A stretch of 64,000 bases of DNA from the NCBI GenBank assembly GCA_028564705.1, contig JAPXFQ010001669.1:62001-126000 (forward strand), given 5' to 3'. The first letter of the stretch is position 1. Each line of letters starts with the position of its first letter. This DNA comes from Apricaphanius iberus. Taxonomy: Eukaryota > Chordata > Actinopteri > Cyprinodontiformes > Aphaniidae. A program made the translations under genes and the position numbers. Below the pieces are notes generated by a model. It was not told the origin of the DNA. It was given only the letters and a program-made list of their open reading frames with translations, and ran no database searches. Below, one piece after another: positions 46,301 to 57,606 of this stretch.

Positions 46301-47140
46301 ACCAATACATGCATGTATTCAGTGTATTCAACTGACTCACTTTTTTACAGGCAACATATTTTTTAGTTAAGCATTCTAATAAGAATATGACAATTATCAT
46401 GTTAAAGAATTATTTTATTACAACAACATACATACAAAATAAGGTGCCACTTTAAACTGAAAGTGCATTAAGTTGTGGGCATTTATCCGCACATCTCGCA
46501 GTCAGACAGAGTACAGTGCTTTTGGCATAAATGAAAAACCTTCTTTCGTATGCCTGAGCGCAGTTTATTTTTAAAAGTGCTGGGGAAAATAGGCTAACCA
46601 TAACCCTGAATGTGTTTTTTGATTGCTAAGGACAGTTAATATTAACTATTCATAGCCTATTATTACTCTGTTTCACATTTCATTACAATAAGCGCTGAAG
46701 GTATAAACAGGTGTTGAGAATCGCATCTTTATTCAATTAACAGTTGAAAGCCAAAGGATTATGTGCTTTGTTTCTCAAATGGCAGATATTAAAAATCCAC
46801 ATATGGCACAATGATGGTAAATTTATACGTATTTGGACCAAAAGAATATGCGTAACAATGAAATGCATTCCCTTTGCAAATTTGGTGTTTTTGCCCGTTC
46901 TTTGCAGAGAAACTTCAACTTAATTTACAGATCAGAGTCCTGCAATAGAAAAGGTACCTGCAGCTAATCTGCTGTTACAGGTGGACACATCAAATCTCTC
47001 TCTGGGAGCGCTGGATGTCGAGATAGTGAGAATATTCTGCAATCAGCGCAAAGTTGGAGAGCTTTTTTGACTCTCTCAACACAATGGAAAGTGGGAGTCA
47101 ACCATAAATATTTTATTAATATTTTTTTATTATATATAAT
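46301..47140. other. AT-rich, nothing recognised
   Basis: No coding signature. Confidence 0.4.
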
Positions 47141-47545
47141 TAGGGCTGGGCAATATAGAATGAAAGCTTATCGATAAAAAAAACAGTCATATTGATCGAT
47201 ATAGATAATTATCGATAAAAAAATCACATAATGTGAAAACTATATTTTAAGTGCCCAGTCATTTTGTGACTCTTCATTGAACTAATTTTAACTAAGAATT
47301 AAATTCATTAAATTTTCAAACATTTCTTTTTATCATAAGTAAGTTTGTAATACAGAAACAAACCAAGAGACCTGAGTAACATCAGTACATACAAAGAAAA
47401 GTAATATTATTAACCATTTTATATATATATATATATTTGATCATGTTAGTAATTTAAATTAAAGGCTTATTTTTCTTTTTTTAATCTTTTAAACATTTAT
47501 GACACTTTATAATATTAATGGATGAAGCCCTTAAAGTAGTTTGTC
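47141..47545 (+). mobile_element. hAT end fragment, inverted relative to 53478
   Basis: Starts TAGGGCTGGGCAATATAGAA. About 400 bp match, in inverted orientation, the right arm of the hAT ending at 53478. Shared words include TTGAACTAATTTTAACT, GAGTAACATCAGTA or similar, and TATGACACTTTATAATA. A (TA)n run sits at 47420-47437. The other end of this copy is not found. Confidence 0.75.
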
Positions 47546-48851
47546 AATAAAGTGAGGAGTGAGGAGGCGCTGTCTATTCGTTTTTACAGTCTATGGCTCC
47601 AACACTGCAGCTCAGTCAATGAGAGCTGAAGCCAGCGGGTCTATCCAACCCCTGTTGTGTTTTTGTTAAGCGTTTTTTCGCTTCTGAGGACCGGGAGCAG
47701 AACCGAGGGGAGATTTTAAAAGCCACAGATGTTAGCAACGCGACGCGACCTGGGTACGTTTCCTGTGTCTCTGTAAGAGATTCGTAGCGAGCTGGAGACG
47801 AGAGTCCTGCTTAAAACAGCTCACCGTAGTTTTATATTTTGTTCATTATTGCTACGTTTTGTGTTTTAGTGCATCGAGGATCGGTTCAAAACGGGACGTA
47901 ACCTTTACCGGTGCCACTGAAACATTTATCTGGGACAACGTCCTCTGCTGCTTCTTTGTTGTTACGTCTGAGCGCGCCGAAGCTACGGTTAAATTCTGTT
48001 TCAGCTCAACTATGATTGCATTTGTAATCTGCAGTACTTTAGAAAAATTGCCTTCAGTTTCACAATTGACTGGATCGCTCGCGGCTCGTGCAATAAGTAG
48101 GTCAGACGTCGAAACGAACACTTGACAGCGCTCTGTGGTTTTTGTGAACTAAGCTTCAGGTTTGGTGGGGACAAACCCGTCATAGAAACTGATAGGGACT
48201 TGTCTCAGGCTAAAATGACGCATATGCCTGACCGAGGTAAATTGATTCAGCTTCTACTTTTCAAATCCACTGGCTCTGTATTTTTGAGAAACTGTCCTGT
48301 CCTGCATTCTGACCATGATTCTGACCCTCGCCAGTCCTTGTCTGCGAACTACGTTCAGACCTGACACAATTTTCACATCTTGTCACAACCAAGATTACCT
48401 TTTAACTGCCTGTTACGATAATTTGCCCGCGCTGTTTCACCTGGATTCCTGACTTTGCTTCTCGGGAGGTCGCTTTTTAAAGTAGTGGCTGATTTTCCCA
48501 GCCATAACGTTACTCTGACACGGAGGATTTTTCTTAAAATAAACATGACATGCATAGATGCAAGAAACAAAATAATATTTACCTAGTTGAAGAGCCTTTT
48601 TTGAGGACACAGATGGCACCAACTAGTAGGAAAACCCCATTTTGACACAGAAAAAAACCCAAACAGGATTCGATCTTCTTTTTCTGTAGCTGCTTCAGCT
48701 CTTCCCACTACACTGCTGCTGATACAGCGCCCTGATGGTGGCGCAACGATGGAACTGCAGTTAAAAAAAACATCCATATAGCTGGGGGCACAAAATTAGC
48801 TGGAAGCGCCTGCCACGCAAATTTGAACACGGGAAAAACCCTTTATAGAAA
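47546..48851. other. CpG-rich stretch and two-strand open frames, unassigned
   Basis: 47560-47830 is comparatively CG-rich (CGACGCGACC) and could be the 5' region of a hAT element or a promoter. 47852-48125 is open on both strands for about 88 codons; the minus frame contains ETEGNFSKVLQITNAIIVEL. I recognise no family. The rest of the segment shows no features. Confidence 0.3.
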
Positions 48852-48938
48852 CTGAAAGCTACTTATCTATTCCTTGTTCTAACTCTAGGGATGCTGAGTA
48901 GACTGGAATTTGAGGACCTGAGTGGTCTGGGGGGTTGG
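48852..48938 (-). mobile_element. Small L2 fragment duplicated from its neighbour
   Basis: TGAAAGCTACTTATC...GGACCTGAGTGGTCTG matches 49288-49375 of the adjacent L2 in the same orientation. It is an isolated 87-bp fragment lying just beyond the 3' end of that L2. Confidence 0.65.
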
Positions 48939-50795
48939 TAAGGCAAGACGAGGCAATTTTATTTGTATAGCACACTTTAAACACAAGGCAAGTCAAGGTG
49001 CTTTACATGATTCGGTGGTAAAGAAACAAAACAAAGCATTTAAATAAAAACATAAATTTAGGAAAAGCAAAAACAGATAAAACACAAGAATCAATAAAAG
49101 AAAAACATTTAGCATTTGATGAAAAACAATTTACGAAACACATGAGAATAAACTTTTTGTCAAAAATCAATATTCCTCAACAGCATCTCTAAACAGTAGA
49201 TTTTTAATCTTTGATCTGAAATAACCTAACCATTCAGCAGCTTTGCAGTCATCAGGAACTTTATTCCAGATTTGTTGGGCATAAAAGCTGAAAGCTGCTT
49301 CTCCATGTTTTGTTCTAATCCTAGGGATGTTTAGTAAACTAGAGTTGGAGGACCTGAGTAGTCTGCTGGGTTGGTGCTAAACCATTCAATTATTTATAAA
49401 CTAGACTACACCGAGCCAGAGTAATGAAATTAGAACTGGGGTATTGTGCTTTACTTGTGTGGTTCTAGTGAAGGTACGAGCAGCAGCATTCTGGATCAGC
49501 TTCAGCTGTCTTTCTTTTTAGGTAGACCTGTGAGGACGCTGTTGCAGTAATCAATCAGATTTAGGACTGGATTATGATTCGAAAGCAATATCTGTCGATC
49601 AAAAGACATGTAGTGTGAAGAAAAGTGGTCGATAAAGTTTGATTATCGGGTAGCTTAATACAATAGTCACTACCTACTCTGAATGAATCATTAATGCAGA
49701 ACCAAGCAGCCCTGTCAGACATTCCTCTCTCCTTTAAAACCAAAAAAAAGAACAAATGACTTGAGCTGCAAAATAATTTGTTTATGGTCCCTAAGTAAAG
49801 TGAACCATCGCCATAGAGCTAACCTCACCTCAGTCAGATATCACATTAAGGAGGCAGTTGTCCCGTAAAAATGCTTTGGTAGCTCAGGTAAATGTTGCGT
49901 CCCATTTTGAACCAATCATCTACGCACTAAAACACTAAAGGTAGCAATAATAAACCAAATTAATTACTCTGGTCAGTAGTCTTAAACAGGACTACACTAT
50001 CAGGCTCGCTATGAATCACTGTTCCAGAGAGACACGGGAAACTTACACAGGTTGCACTGCTAATAACACCTGCAGCCCGGGGCGGCAGGTCCATGATAGG
50101 CGATAGTGCATGAGTCACATGAAAAGAAAGAGAGGAGAAAAATAGTCTAATATTGCCGGTCCAACTCTGTATATTAATGTCCAATCAATAGCCTGAATAT
50201 CACTTTCCAACCTAAAACTCTGCCCCTGGGGGGATTGAAAATCGCCCCAGCCGCTCTCATAGAGTTACATTGTGAGATTCTTTTTTTCAAAGTTTGGACC
50301 TTACATTGCATTTCAATGGGCACGGCAGTGCTTGCCCCAACGTGATTTCGTAATACGCACTGATGTACCGCCATAGATAAGCAAGTCTCTGCCTACAGCT
50401 AGCACACAGGTAGCAGGGGGGTTGGAGACAAACGAAAAAATGCAGAAATATAATATTATTTTGTTATATCGCTCAAAACAATACCGTTTGAGAGAAAAAC
50501 ATAGCAGGAGAAGCTTGAGGTAAAATAGCTCTGACCTGATTCAGCTAAATATAAATGCCAATAAGCAGTAAAATGAAAGTAAAATGCGCTGTATTAATGT
50601 GGAATTATGCATGTTGGGTCACTGTATAGCTTGAGTACATTTCATAGTAAGGTACCGCTGCGTTAAAAATGCGCATTATTCAGTTTAAGTTATGTTTTCG
50701 GCGTTAAATTACTGTTAATAGTTAATAGCAGTAACTATTAGCACATAGCGGAAGTAGCTGTGTAGACGCGCAACTTCACAATAGTAGTAGTCCTA

Positions 50796-50953
50796 TTATT
50801 CAATTCAATTAAATTCAGTTTATTTATATAGCGCTATTTCACAACAGATGTCATCTCAAGGCACTTTACAAAAAGAGTTATTACAATACAATGTTTAGTG
50901 TAGAAATTACAGAACCACAGAAGATTGCGTCGTGGAATTCTCAGCAATCCCTC
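50796..50953 (-). mobile_element. L2 3' end, heavily truncated
   Basis: Matches, reversed, the last 155 bp of the L2 at 22214-24480: GAGGGATTGCTGAGAA, CTTCTGTGGTTCT and AGCGCTATATAAATAAACTG in order. It extends only to that point of the 3' UTR. Confidence 0.88.
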
Positions 50954-52124
50954 TTATTTAGATTGAGTTTGTTTGCTGAGTGTTTACATTTTGAAAAAAG
51001 GGGAATTGTGACATTTTATTACTAAGTCTATATTACATTTGATCTATTTAATATTTAGCATAGCTGCTGATATCCAAATATTAAGTTTATTTATATATTT
51101 TGGTTATTTCTACATTACCTTGCATTTGTTCTTATTTTTCATATGAGATCACACATATCATCTCCCTCCTCACATTTATATCCCCCAAACCTGTATCAGC
51201 AGCTTTTTGGAAATAATAAAGAACAATAGAAACATCATCCCCTCCACCACATTTTCTCATACTCTGAATGGCTTTAAGTGGAGCTCTGGCAGGTTCTCCC
51301 AGTGTTAAGTGATCCGAGTCTGAACCAGAACCTCAATAGACAGCTCAGTGTTTCCTCCTCTACAGTAGCAGTCTGTTCTAGCAAAACTGTTGAAGCCTCT
51401 GACCGAAATCATTCTGTTGTTGTAGGATAGTCCCATTTAGGAATGATCAGGGATGTCATACATGAATGAGAAACAGTCAGCTGTAAATGCAGAAAATGTT
51501 AGCCAAATGCAGAAAATGCTAAGTTACCCTTAGCAACTGGCTAAAAGATAAAACAATCTATTAATCACTCCTTTATTTAATGAAAAAGAGCTATGGCAAT
51601 TGGATTTGTCCCTTTACACCGCAAATAGTTATTTTTTTAGTCATATTTGGAATTATAATTACTCAGGATTTATTCACAGCTACCCTATAATTAATTAGGT
51701 AAAACATTTTTTTTTAAAATCGTTTGGCAGCTAACATTTAACAATCATTGTCATAGCCACCCCCCTGGAGAAAATTCCACCAGCCGCCACTGCCTGCAGC
51801 CCCCCGGTTCTCCACCCGGTCCCAAGAAGCGAAAAACACAACTGCGGATGGATAAGCCTGCTGGCTTCGGCTCTCAGTGACTGGACTGTAGGGATGTGAA
51901 TCTCACAACAACTCACGATTCGTTACCGATTCGTGGAGTGACGATTCGATTCAGAATCTATTCACAATCAATACTATTAGTAAAAAAAGTGCCAGCTTGT
52001 AGGGCTGAGACAATATGTTTCTCCGGATTCAAGTCTTTTATGATTTTTTGTAAGTGCTGATTACATTTCAATGAAGATTCTTCAATATTGCAGATTTTTA
52101 ATTCACTATAGTATTGAATAGATA

Positions 52125-52800
52125 CAGTGGCTTGCAAAAGTATTCGGACCCCTTGAACTTTTCCACATTTTGTCACATTACAGCCACAAACATGAATCAA
52201 TTTTATTGGAATTCCATGTGAAAGACCAATACAAAGTGGTGTACATGTGAGAAGTGGAAGGAAAATCATACATGATTCCAAACATTTTTTACATATAAAT
52301 AACTGAAAAGTGGGGTGTGCGTAATTATTCAGCCCCCTGAGTCAATACTTTCTAGAACCACCTTTTCCTGCAATTACAGCTGCCAGTCTTTTAGGGTCTG
52401 TCTCCACCAGCTTTGCACACCTAGAGACTGAAATTCTTGCCAATTTTTCTTTGCAAAACAGCTCCAGTTCAGTCACATTAGATGGACAGCGTTTGTGAAC
52501 AGCAGTTTTCAGATCTTGCCACAGATTCTCGATTGGATTTAGATCTGGACTTTGACTAGGCCATTCTAACACATGGATATATTTTGTTTTAAACCATTCA
52601 ATTGTTGCCCTGGCTTTATGTTTAGGGTTGTTGTCCTGCTGGAAGGTGAACATCCACCCCAGTCTCAAGTCTTTTGCAGACTCCCAAGAGGTTTTCTTCC
52701 AAGATTGCCCTGTATTTGGCTCCAATCATCTTCCCATCAAGTCTGACCAGCTTCCCTGTCCCTGCTGAAGAGAAGCACCCCCAGAGCATAATGCTGCCAT
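52125..52800 (-). mobile_element. Truncated Tc1 element, third subfamily
   Basis: The left end CAGTGGCTTGCAAAAGTATT follows TA (52123-52124). The transposase C-terminus is on the minus strand. The other inverted repeat and the N-terminal half are missing: homology stops near 52800, just before the GSIMLWGC block. 52805-52860 is not Tc1-like. Confidence 0.9.
52342..52800 (-). pseudogene. Tc1 transposase, C-terminal half
   Basis: GSIMLWGCFSSAGTGKL and AKYRAILEENLL are in one frame. After a frameshift near 52690 come FTFQQDNNPKHKARA with the second catalytic Asp and SPDLNPIENLW with the Glu. The end is ISVSRCAKLVETDPKRL...GGSRKY, the natural terminus. The first Asp and the DNA-binding domain lie in the deleted part. 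Confidence 0.92.
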
Positions 52801-54055
52801 AGATAAAAGCTGCTTCATAATAAAGTGAACTTAAACTTTTTTCCAAGCCTGGGCTGCATATAAAAAAAATACTTTTTTTTTTGAAAATCGATTTTTTTTA
52901 AACATTTAAAAAATAGAGTCAAAATCGTTAAGCAAAGAATCGAGATTCTTATGTGAATCTTTTTTTTTTTCAAAACTACTGGACTGGGCTCCAGTGTTCT
53001 GGACACAGTTTACACTCTGGTAAAGGTGAGTAGCTGGTTTGCTTTAGCAGCTGAACTGAATTTGAATAAGCTTTAATAACAAGCTAAAACCAAAAGTTTC
53101 AGCCATGACTATTATAAAGTGTCATAAAATGTCTAAAAAATTGAAAAGCGTCAAGATAACCCTTTAACTTAAAATACTGACAATTTAAAAAACATGATAT
53201 AATGGTTAATGACAATACTTTTCTTCGTATTTGCTGATGTTACTCAGATCTATTGATTCGTTTCTGTTTTAGAAACTTAGTTATGATTAGAAAGTGTTTG
53301 AAAAATTACTCTATTTAATTCTGAGTTAAAATTAGTTCATTGAAGAAAAACAAAATAATCATAAAGGCACTTAAAATACCTTTTTTACATTTTGTGATGG
53401 TTAAGGATAATTATCGATTTCGATTAATATCACTATTTGCTTAATCAATATGCTCTTTTTCTATATCATTCAGCCCTAATCCGATTTAAGATGAACGCAT
53501 GGATGAGTTTTCAAATACCTTTTGTGACAGTCCTTTAATCCCAGAAATTTTTTTCATGTGATAGAAGGCTGACTTTGTTATTGCCTTTATGTGACCTGGA
53601 GGTTCAGGTCTGAGTCCATTGTTACACCTAGATTAAGGGCCTGATCATTAGTTTCTAGTTGTATCAACTAGCTGTGTGCTGCCTCTTGATCGTTCCTCTT
53701 TAGGTCCAAAAATAATTGCTTCAGTTTGAAAGTTATGGCACAATCCTCCATTGATTTGCTCGATGCATTTACTTAGGGTTTGGATGGGTTCAAAGTCACC
53801 TGGTGACATTGTAATGTAAAGCTTCATCTCGATAGTTATGGTAGCTAATCTTATTGGTTGCTATAATCTGGGCTAGTGGGAGCATGAAGATATTAAATAG
53901 GAAAGGCCCCAGGATGGAGCCATGGGGCACCATATGTGATTTCTGTTTATTTTGATGAAATTTTTTTTATTGAAACAAAAAAGTCCCGGTTCTTTAGGTG
54001 AGATTTAAAACTCAGACAGTAATTCTGAGTAGCAACTTGCCAGACAGGAGACAAT

Positions 54056-54876
54056 AAAAAAAAAAGGAACTAGGGTCAATAACAACAGTAGTGGTAAATA
54101 TGGTCTTACATACCACCTACGGTACTGTTGCTGTCTTATCTTTCGTTATTTGAATATTAACTAACAAATAATCTGCAATGGTTGCCATGTTTGTTTTTCT
54201 TCTTTGGCACTTTGTCTGGTCTGTGGTCTTTTATCTGCCCCCTAGCAGAATTCTGCAGTATTACATGCAAAACAAGTGCAAGATGCAGCCTGCTGCTTGT
54301 GGCACCGCAAAGTTAAAAAACAAGTATATTTTCAGCTTTCATTTAAATTATTTTCATAGCATTTAGCTCTGCCTGGAAAAAAATATGATTACAATCTATA
54401 TAACAGTACGGTATTACTTTTTTATAACATAATAGGATTATGAACGGTGTTGTATGGAGAAAAAATGTGAAATATCGTAATACCGATATGAAAAATACCA
54501 TGATATGAATATCTCACCATACCACCTATCCCTACTGTATGCATCCACACACACTCACTCTCTGGCTGTGTGTCTCGACAGCGGATAAATTAAAGTAGTG
54601 TAACTGGTAACTGGTAACAGAAACATAGCGTAAAGATTTATGAGGTTATTAACTTGCAAAAAATATCTCTGAAAACAGTTGAGCAGAAGCACTTGATACA
54701 GATATGACAGACCTCAATTGAAATAACTAATGGTGTGCATTTTCTATTGTGTTCGTGAAGATATTTGGGATGCATTTGATTGTAAAAACTCGCAATTAAA
54801 ATACCTACAAATCAAAAGTTGCATAAATGACATCATTGAGCTAACATTAGCCATCACTTGAATTGCTCACCGAGAC
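54056..54876. other. Unassigned, with a hAT-like end at 54535
   Basis: 54465-54534 ends ACCATACCACCTATCCCTA after ATATCG and ACCGATATG words. The minus strand TAGGGATAGGTGGTATGG resembles a hAT terminus. No opposite end was found and there is no gene. Confidence 0.4.
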
Positions 54877-55005
54877 CTTGTTGAGCTTCTCGCACATGCT
54901 GGCTCTCACTCTACTATTTTTCCTCCAGCATAGCTGCCACTTTCTGCATGTTCACATTTATACTGGTTTTCTCTAGGTTTAATGCTCCTTCCTTCGTCCT
55001 GCATG
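54877..55005 (+). repeat. Dispersed repeat B, copy 2
   Basis: Same orientation and word order as 19438-19556 (CATGCTGGCTCTCACTCT, CATAGCTGCCACTTTC, GGTTTAATGCTCC). Confidence 0.65.
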
Positions 55006-56749
55006 TAAGATGCTGAGCTCTGCAAAGATCCTCGGCTGAAGTGGTGCTCATTTACTGAACACATCAGTGACATATTAGAAATGTTCCCCGATATTGTTAT
55101 TGGTCATGGATTAAGTCAAAACATGTTAATATACCATATTGTCCCAAATATAGGACAAGGTTTTTGTTTTTTTGTTTAAAGTAATGTAAAAATGTGTAGT
55201 CGTCTTATATATAATATAATGTATATAATATTGTACAATACCTACATGCAAATAATTTATTATAAGTTAAAAATGATTTAATCTTAAATGTGATCCCAAA
55301 AATGCTCAGGTTGGGCTCTGGAACCCAGCTAATGGAGAAGGACTGGATTCTTACAGGTTTATTCTGTCTCTGCACCCACAAGCTGAACCTTGCTACCAGC
55401 CAATCACAGAGGGATTTTTTGTCATTCCATCAGTCTTCTTTTCAAATACTCTATTTGGTTAGATAAAAAGAAATAATAATAAAAAATAATCACAACCAGC
55501 AGATTGAAATACTGCAAATGGAAGAATGTCAAAACAACAAAATATTATTTAAGAAAAACACAAAGAAGACAAAGTAAATAAATTCAGTTCTTGAATTTAT
55601 CTAAGAATGTATCTTAAGAATATTAGTAGTTAAGCATATAAATATATTTCCTTATGTTAATTTTTGGTAAAACATCTACATTTCTTAGTCTACTAAGTGA
55701 AATGTAAGAATTATTTCTTAATTTTACAGTAGATTTTGAGATCAGTTTGAATTTGAGATTTCAGTTAAAGTATCTCATAATCTCATTCCAGGATTTGCTT
55801 TAGTGTAATTTTCAGGATTGTAGTTCTTCTAACTCCTGATAGGCAATATAGAAATCTATAGAAATATAAAAACATGGACATGTTTTCCTTACATAGATGT
55901 TACCTAAACGGAAATTTCAGCACCACATCTAGAAAATGTTGCGAATTATTATTATCGTTGTTGTTATTAATTTATTTTTATTTTAACTGGGACATCGTCA
56001 ATACTTCAAATGAACCTGTACGCCCCTCCGTCTGCCTCTTGTGTTACTTCACCTTGCTACACCTCCTGTCTACACTAAACGTGAATCTCAACACAGCCTC
56101 ACTGCTGAATTCAGTCCGGAAATAAACAGCAGCATTAATACAGATGAAGCCAGCATAACTGCTGATTATCAGTGCTGTAAGTGGACTCCGGCACTGAGAA
56201 CGTTTTCACATAGTCCAGCTACACTCATTAATGCGTCTATTGTAATTAGAACACTCAGTACGTTTACATGCACATCTAAAGCCTTGTTCACACCGGTCAG
56301 CTTGTCCAGGCGTTAAATCGTGCAAACAGATGAAACGTGATGCTTTAAAATGAAAACCCAGCTGCTTGCACACTGGAGTCCGTGTTGGTACGTCAGCGTG
56401 TGACGTCAGTTCATCATTGGGTGGGCAGGCATGCATTTCTCTGTTGTTTCTGTAATTTCTGCACTTTCCCTTCCTCTACTCCGCTTTTCCTTGTCTCTTT
56501 CTCCTCTACTTGATATACGTCTTCCACCACCTTTTTGAAAATTTCGTCTAAATAAATAATGGGAAACTAGTAGTGCATATTTAGTAACGTAGTTGCCAAC
56601 CGGGTTTGGCTATTGTTAGCTAACATAACAAGAAAGTAAAATGGAAAAATATTTAACTGCTTACCTGGTAATCCAATATCCTCGGCTATCTTCCACCAAA
56701 TAAGGTCAGTTCTTTTCCTGAGAGTCTGACTCTGCAGCCTTACAGCTCG
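55006..56749. other. AT-rich, no gene recognised
   Basis: Short frames only (for example 55874-56125, hydrophobic by A/T composition). AAGCCTTGTTCACACCGGTC at 56279 looks like a MITE end but has no partner. Confidence 0.35.
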
Positions 56750-57300
56750 ATCTAGCCGACTCCAGCTGGCATCTCATCAACATCAAAAGCCCGCATGAAT
56801 AGGTGAGTCTTTAACTTCATTTTAAAGACGGACAGTTGAGTGACAGAGCGTAATGAAGGTAGGAGAGCGTTCCAAAGCCTCGGGGCATGAGCAGAAAAGG
56901 CTCGATCACCCCATCTCTTGTAGCTGGATCTGGGTACCACCAGAAGGTTTTGCTCTGCGGATCTTAGTGTCCTGACGGGATGGTAGACAGCTACCAAGTC
57001 TGTGAGATAGGTTGGTCCCCGGCCATTGACAGCTTTAAACATAAAGAGGACATTGAATTTGATCCTGAAAGCAATCGGTAGCCAGTGGAGTTTTGAAGGA
57101 TCAGTGTGATATGATAGAGTGTTGAGGAGGGTTTGAGAAAAAACGGGCAACAGTGTTTTGTACATGTTGGAGGTGATGGAGGAGAGATTGTGTTAATCCA
57201 GCATACAGGGCATTACAGTTGGCCAGTCTGGAACTAATTAAAGCATTTTTCGCCTTCTCCAGATCGGCAATCCTTTGCCAGGAGTCTAAAGCACAGTTTA
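56750..57300 (-). mobile_element. L2-clade LINE, C-terminal part
   Basis: The minus strand reads SSRLANCNALYAGLTQSLL, then LQHVQNTVARFF, LHWLPIAFRIKFNVLFMFKA, ALRLWNALLPSL-like residues and KTHLFMRAF, in two frames joined near 57110. This is the thumb and C-terminal region of an L2 RT. The palm and the 3' UTR tail are missing. Confidence 0.85.
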
Positions 57301-57370
57301 TGCTTCTGCGACCGTAAATTTGCACTCAGACGCAGACGTATTTCGTTTATACCAGTCCGTTTTTTCACAG

Positions 57371-57604
57371 TGTCGTTTCAGTTTTTTTCTAGGCTTGTGA
57401 ACGGATTTCTCCCTCAAGGAGCAATGAATGAATGAAAGTGAGTTTTGATTAAGCTGTAAAGCTTTTTACTAGAAGTGCAGCTCAATGAATACTCAAAACA
57501 CATAGAAACAAACACAGCAGCCATTTTGGTTGTTTTCCTACACCTCCTTGTGTTCAAAATTGCCAAAAGAACAGATTAGATAAATTATCCTTTCAGTATA
57601 AAGC
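57371..57604 (+). repeat. Dispersed repeat, copy 2
   Basis: Second copy of 951-1184, wedged between an L2 and the Rex1-like LINE, whose 3' side is cut exactly here. Confidence 0.7.
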
Positions 57605-57606
57605 CT

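Larger units (their letters stand above)
51888..52977. mobile_element. Second hAT nested in the first
   Basis: A perfect 8-bp duplication ACTGGACT lies on both sides (51880-51887 and 52978-52985). The left end is GTAGGGATGTGAATC, followed by GATTCG words. The right side contains AATCGAGATTCTTATGTGAA and a T-run; its extreme end has decayed from the expected inverted repeat. A truncated Tc1 occupies 52125 to about 52800. Without it the element is only about 410 bp, a MITE. Confidence 0.75.
49562..53478. mobile_element. hAT element inside the L2
   Basis: The left end is TAGGACTGGATTATGATTCG and the minus-strand right end TAGGGCTGAATGATATAG. The flanks are ATCAGATT (49554-49561) and ATCCGATT (53479-53486), a 7/8 match to an 8-bp target duplication. 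About 390 bp at the right are shared with 47141-47545. There is no readable transposase. The interior holds an L2 tail at 50796-50953 and another hAT at 51888-52977, so much of the 3.9 kb is foreign. Confidence 0.75.
48939..54055 (-). mobile_element. L2-type LINE split by a hAT
   Basis: The 3' part is 48939-49553: a 3' end with TGCTATACAAATAAAATTGC (minus strand), then degenerate thumb sequence with DYCNSVLTGLPKK. The RT-side part is 53487-54055; on the plus strand it shows GGAGCCATGGGGCACC and TTATGGTAGCTAATC, words of the reversed RT palm of this LINE. The sequence is contiguous if 49562-53478 is removed (GCAGTAATCA / AAGATGAACGCATGG). No long frame survives. Confidence 0.78.
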
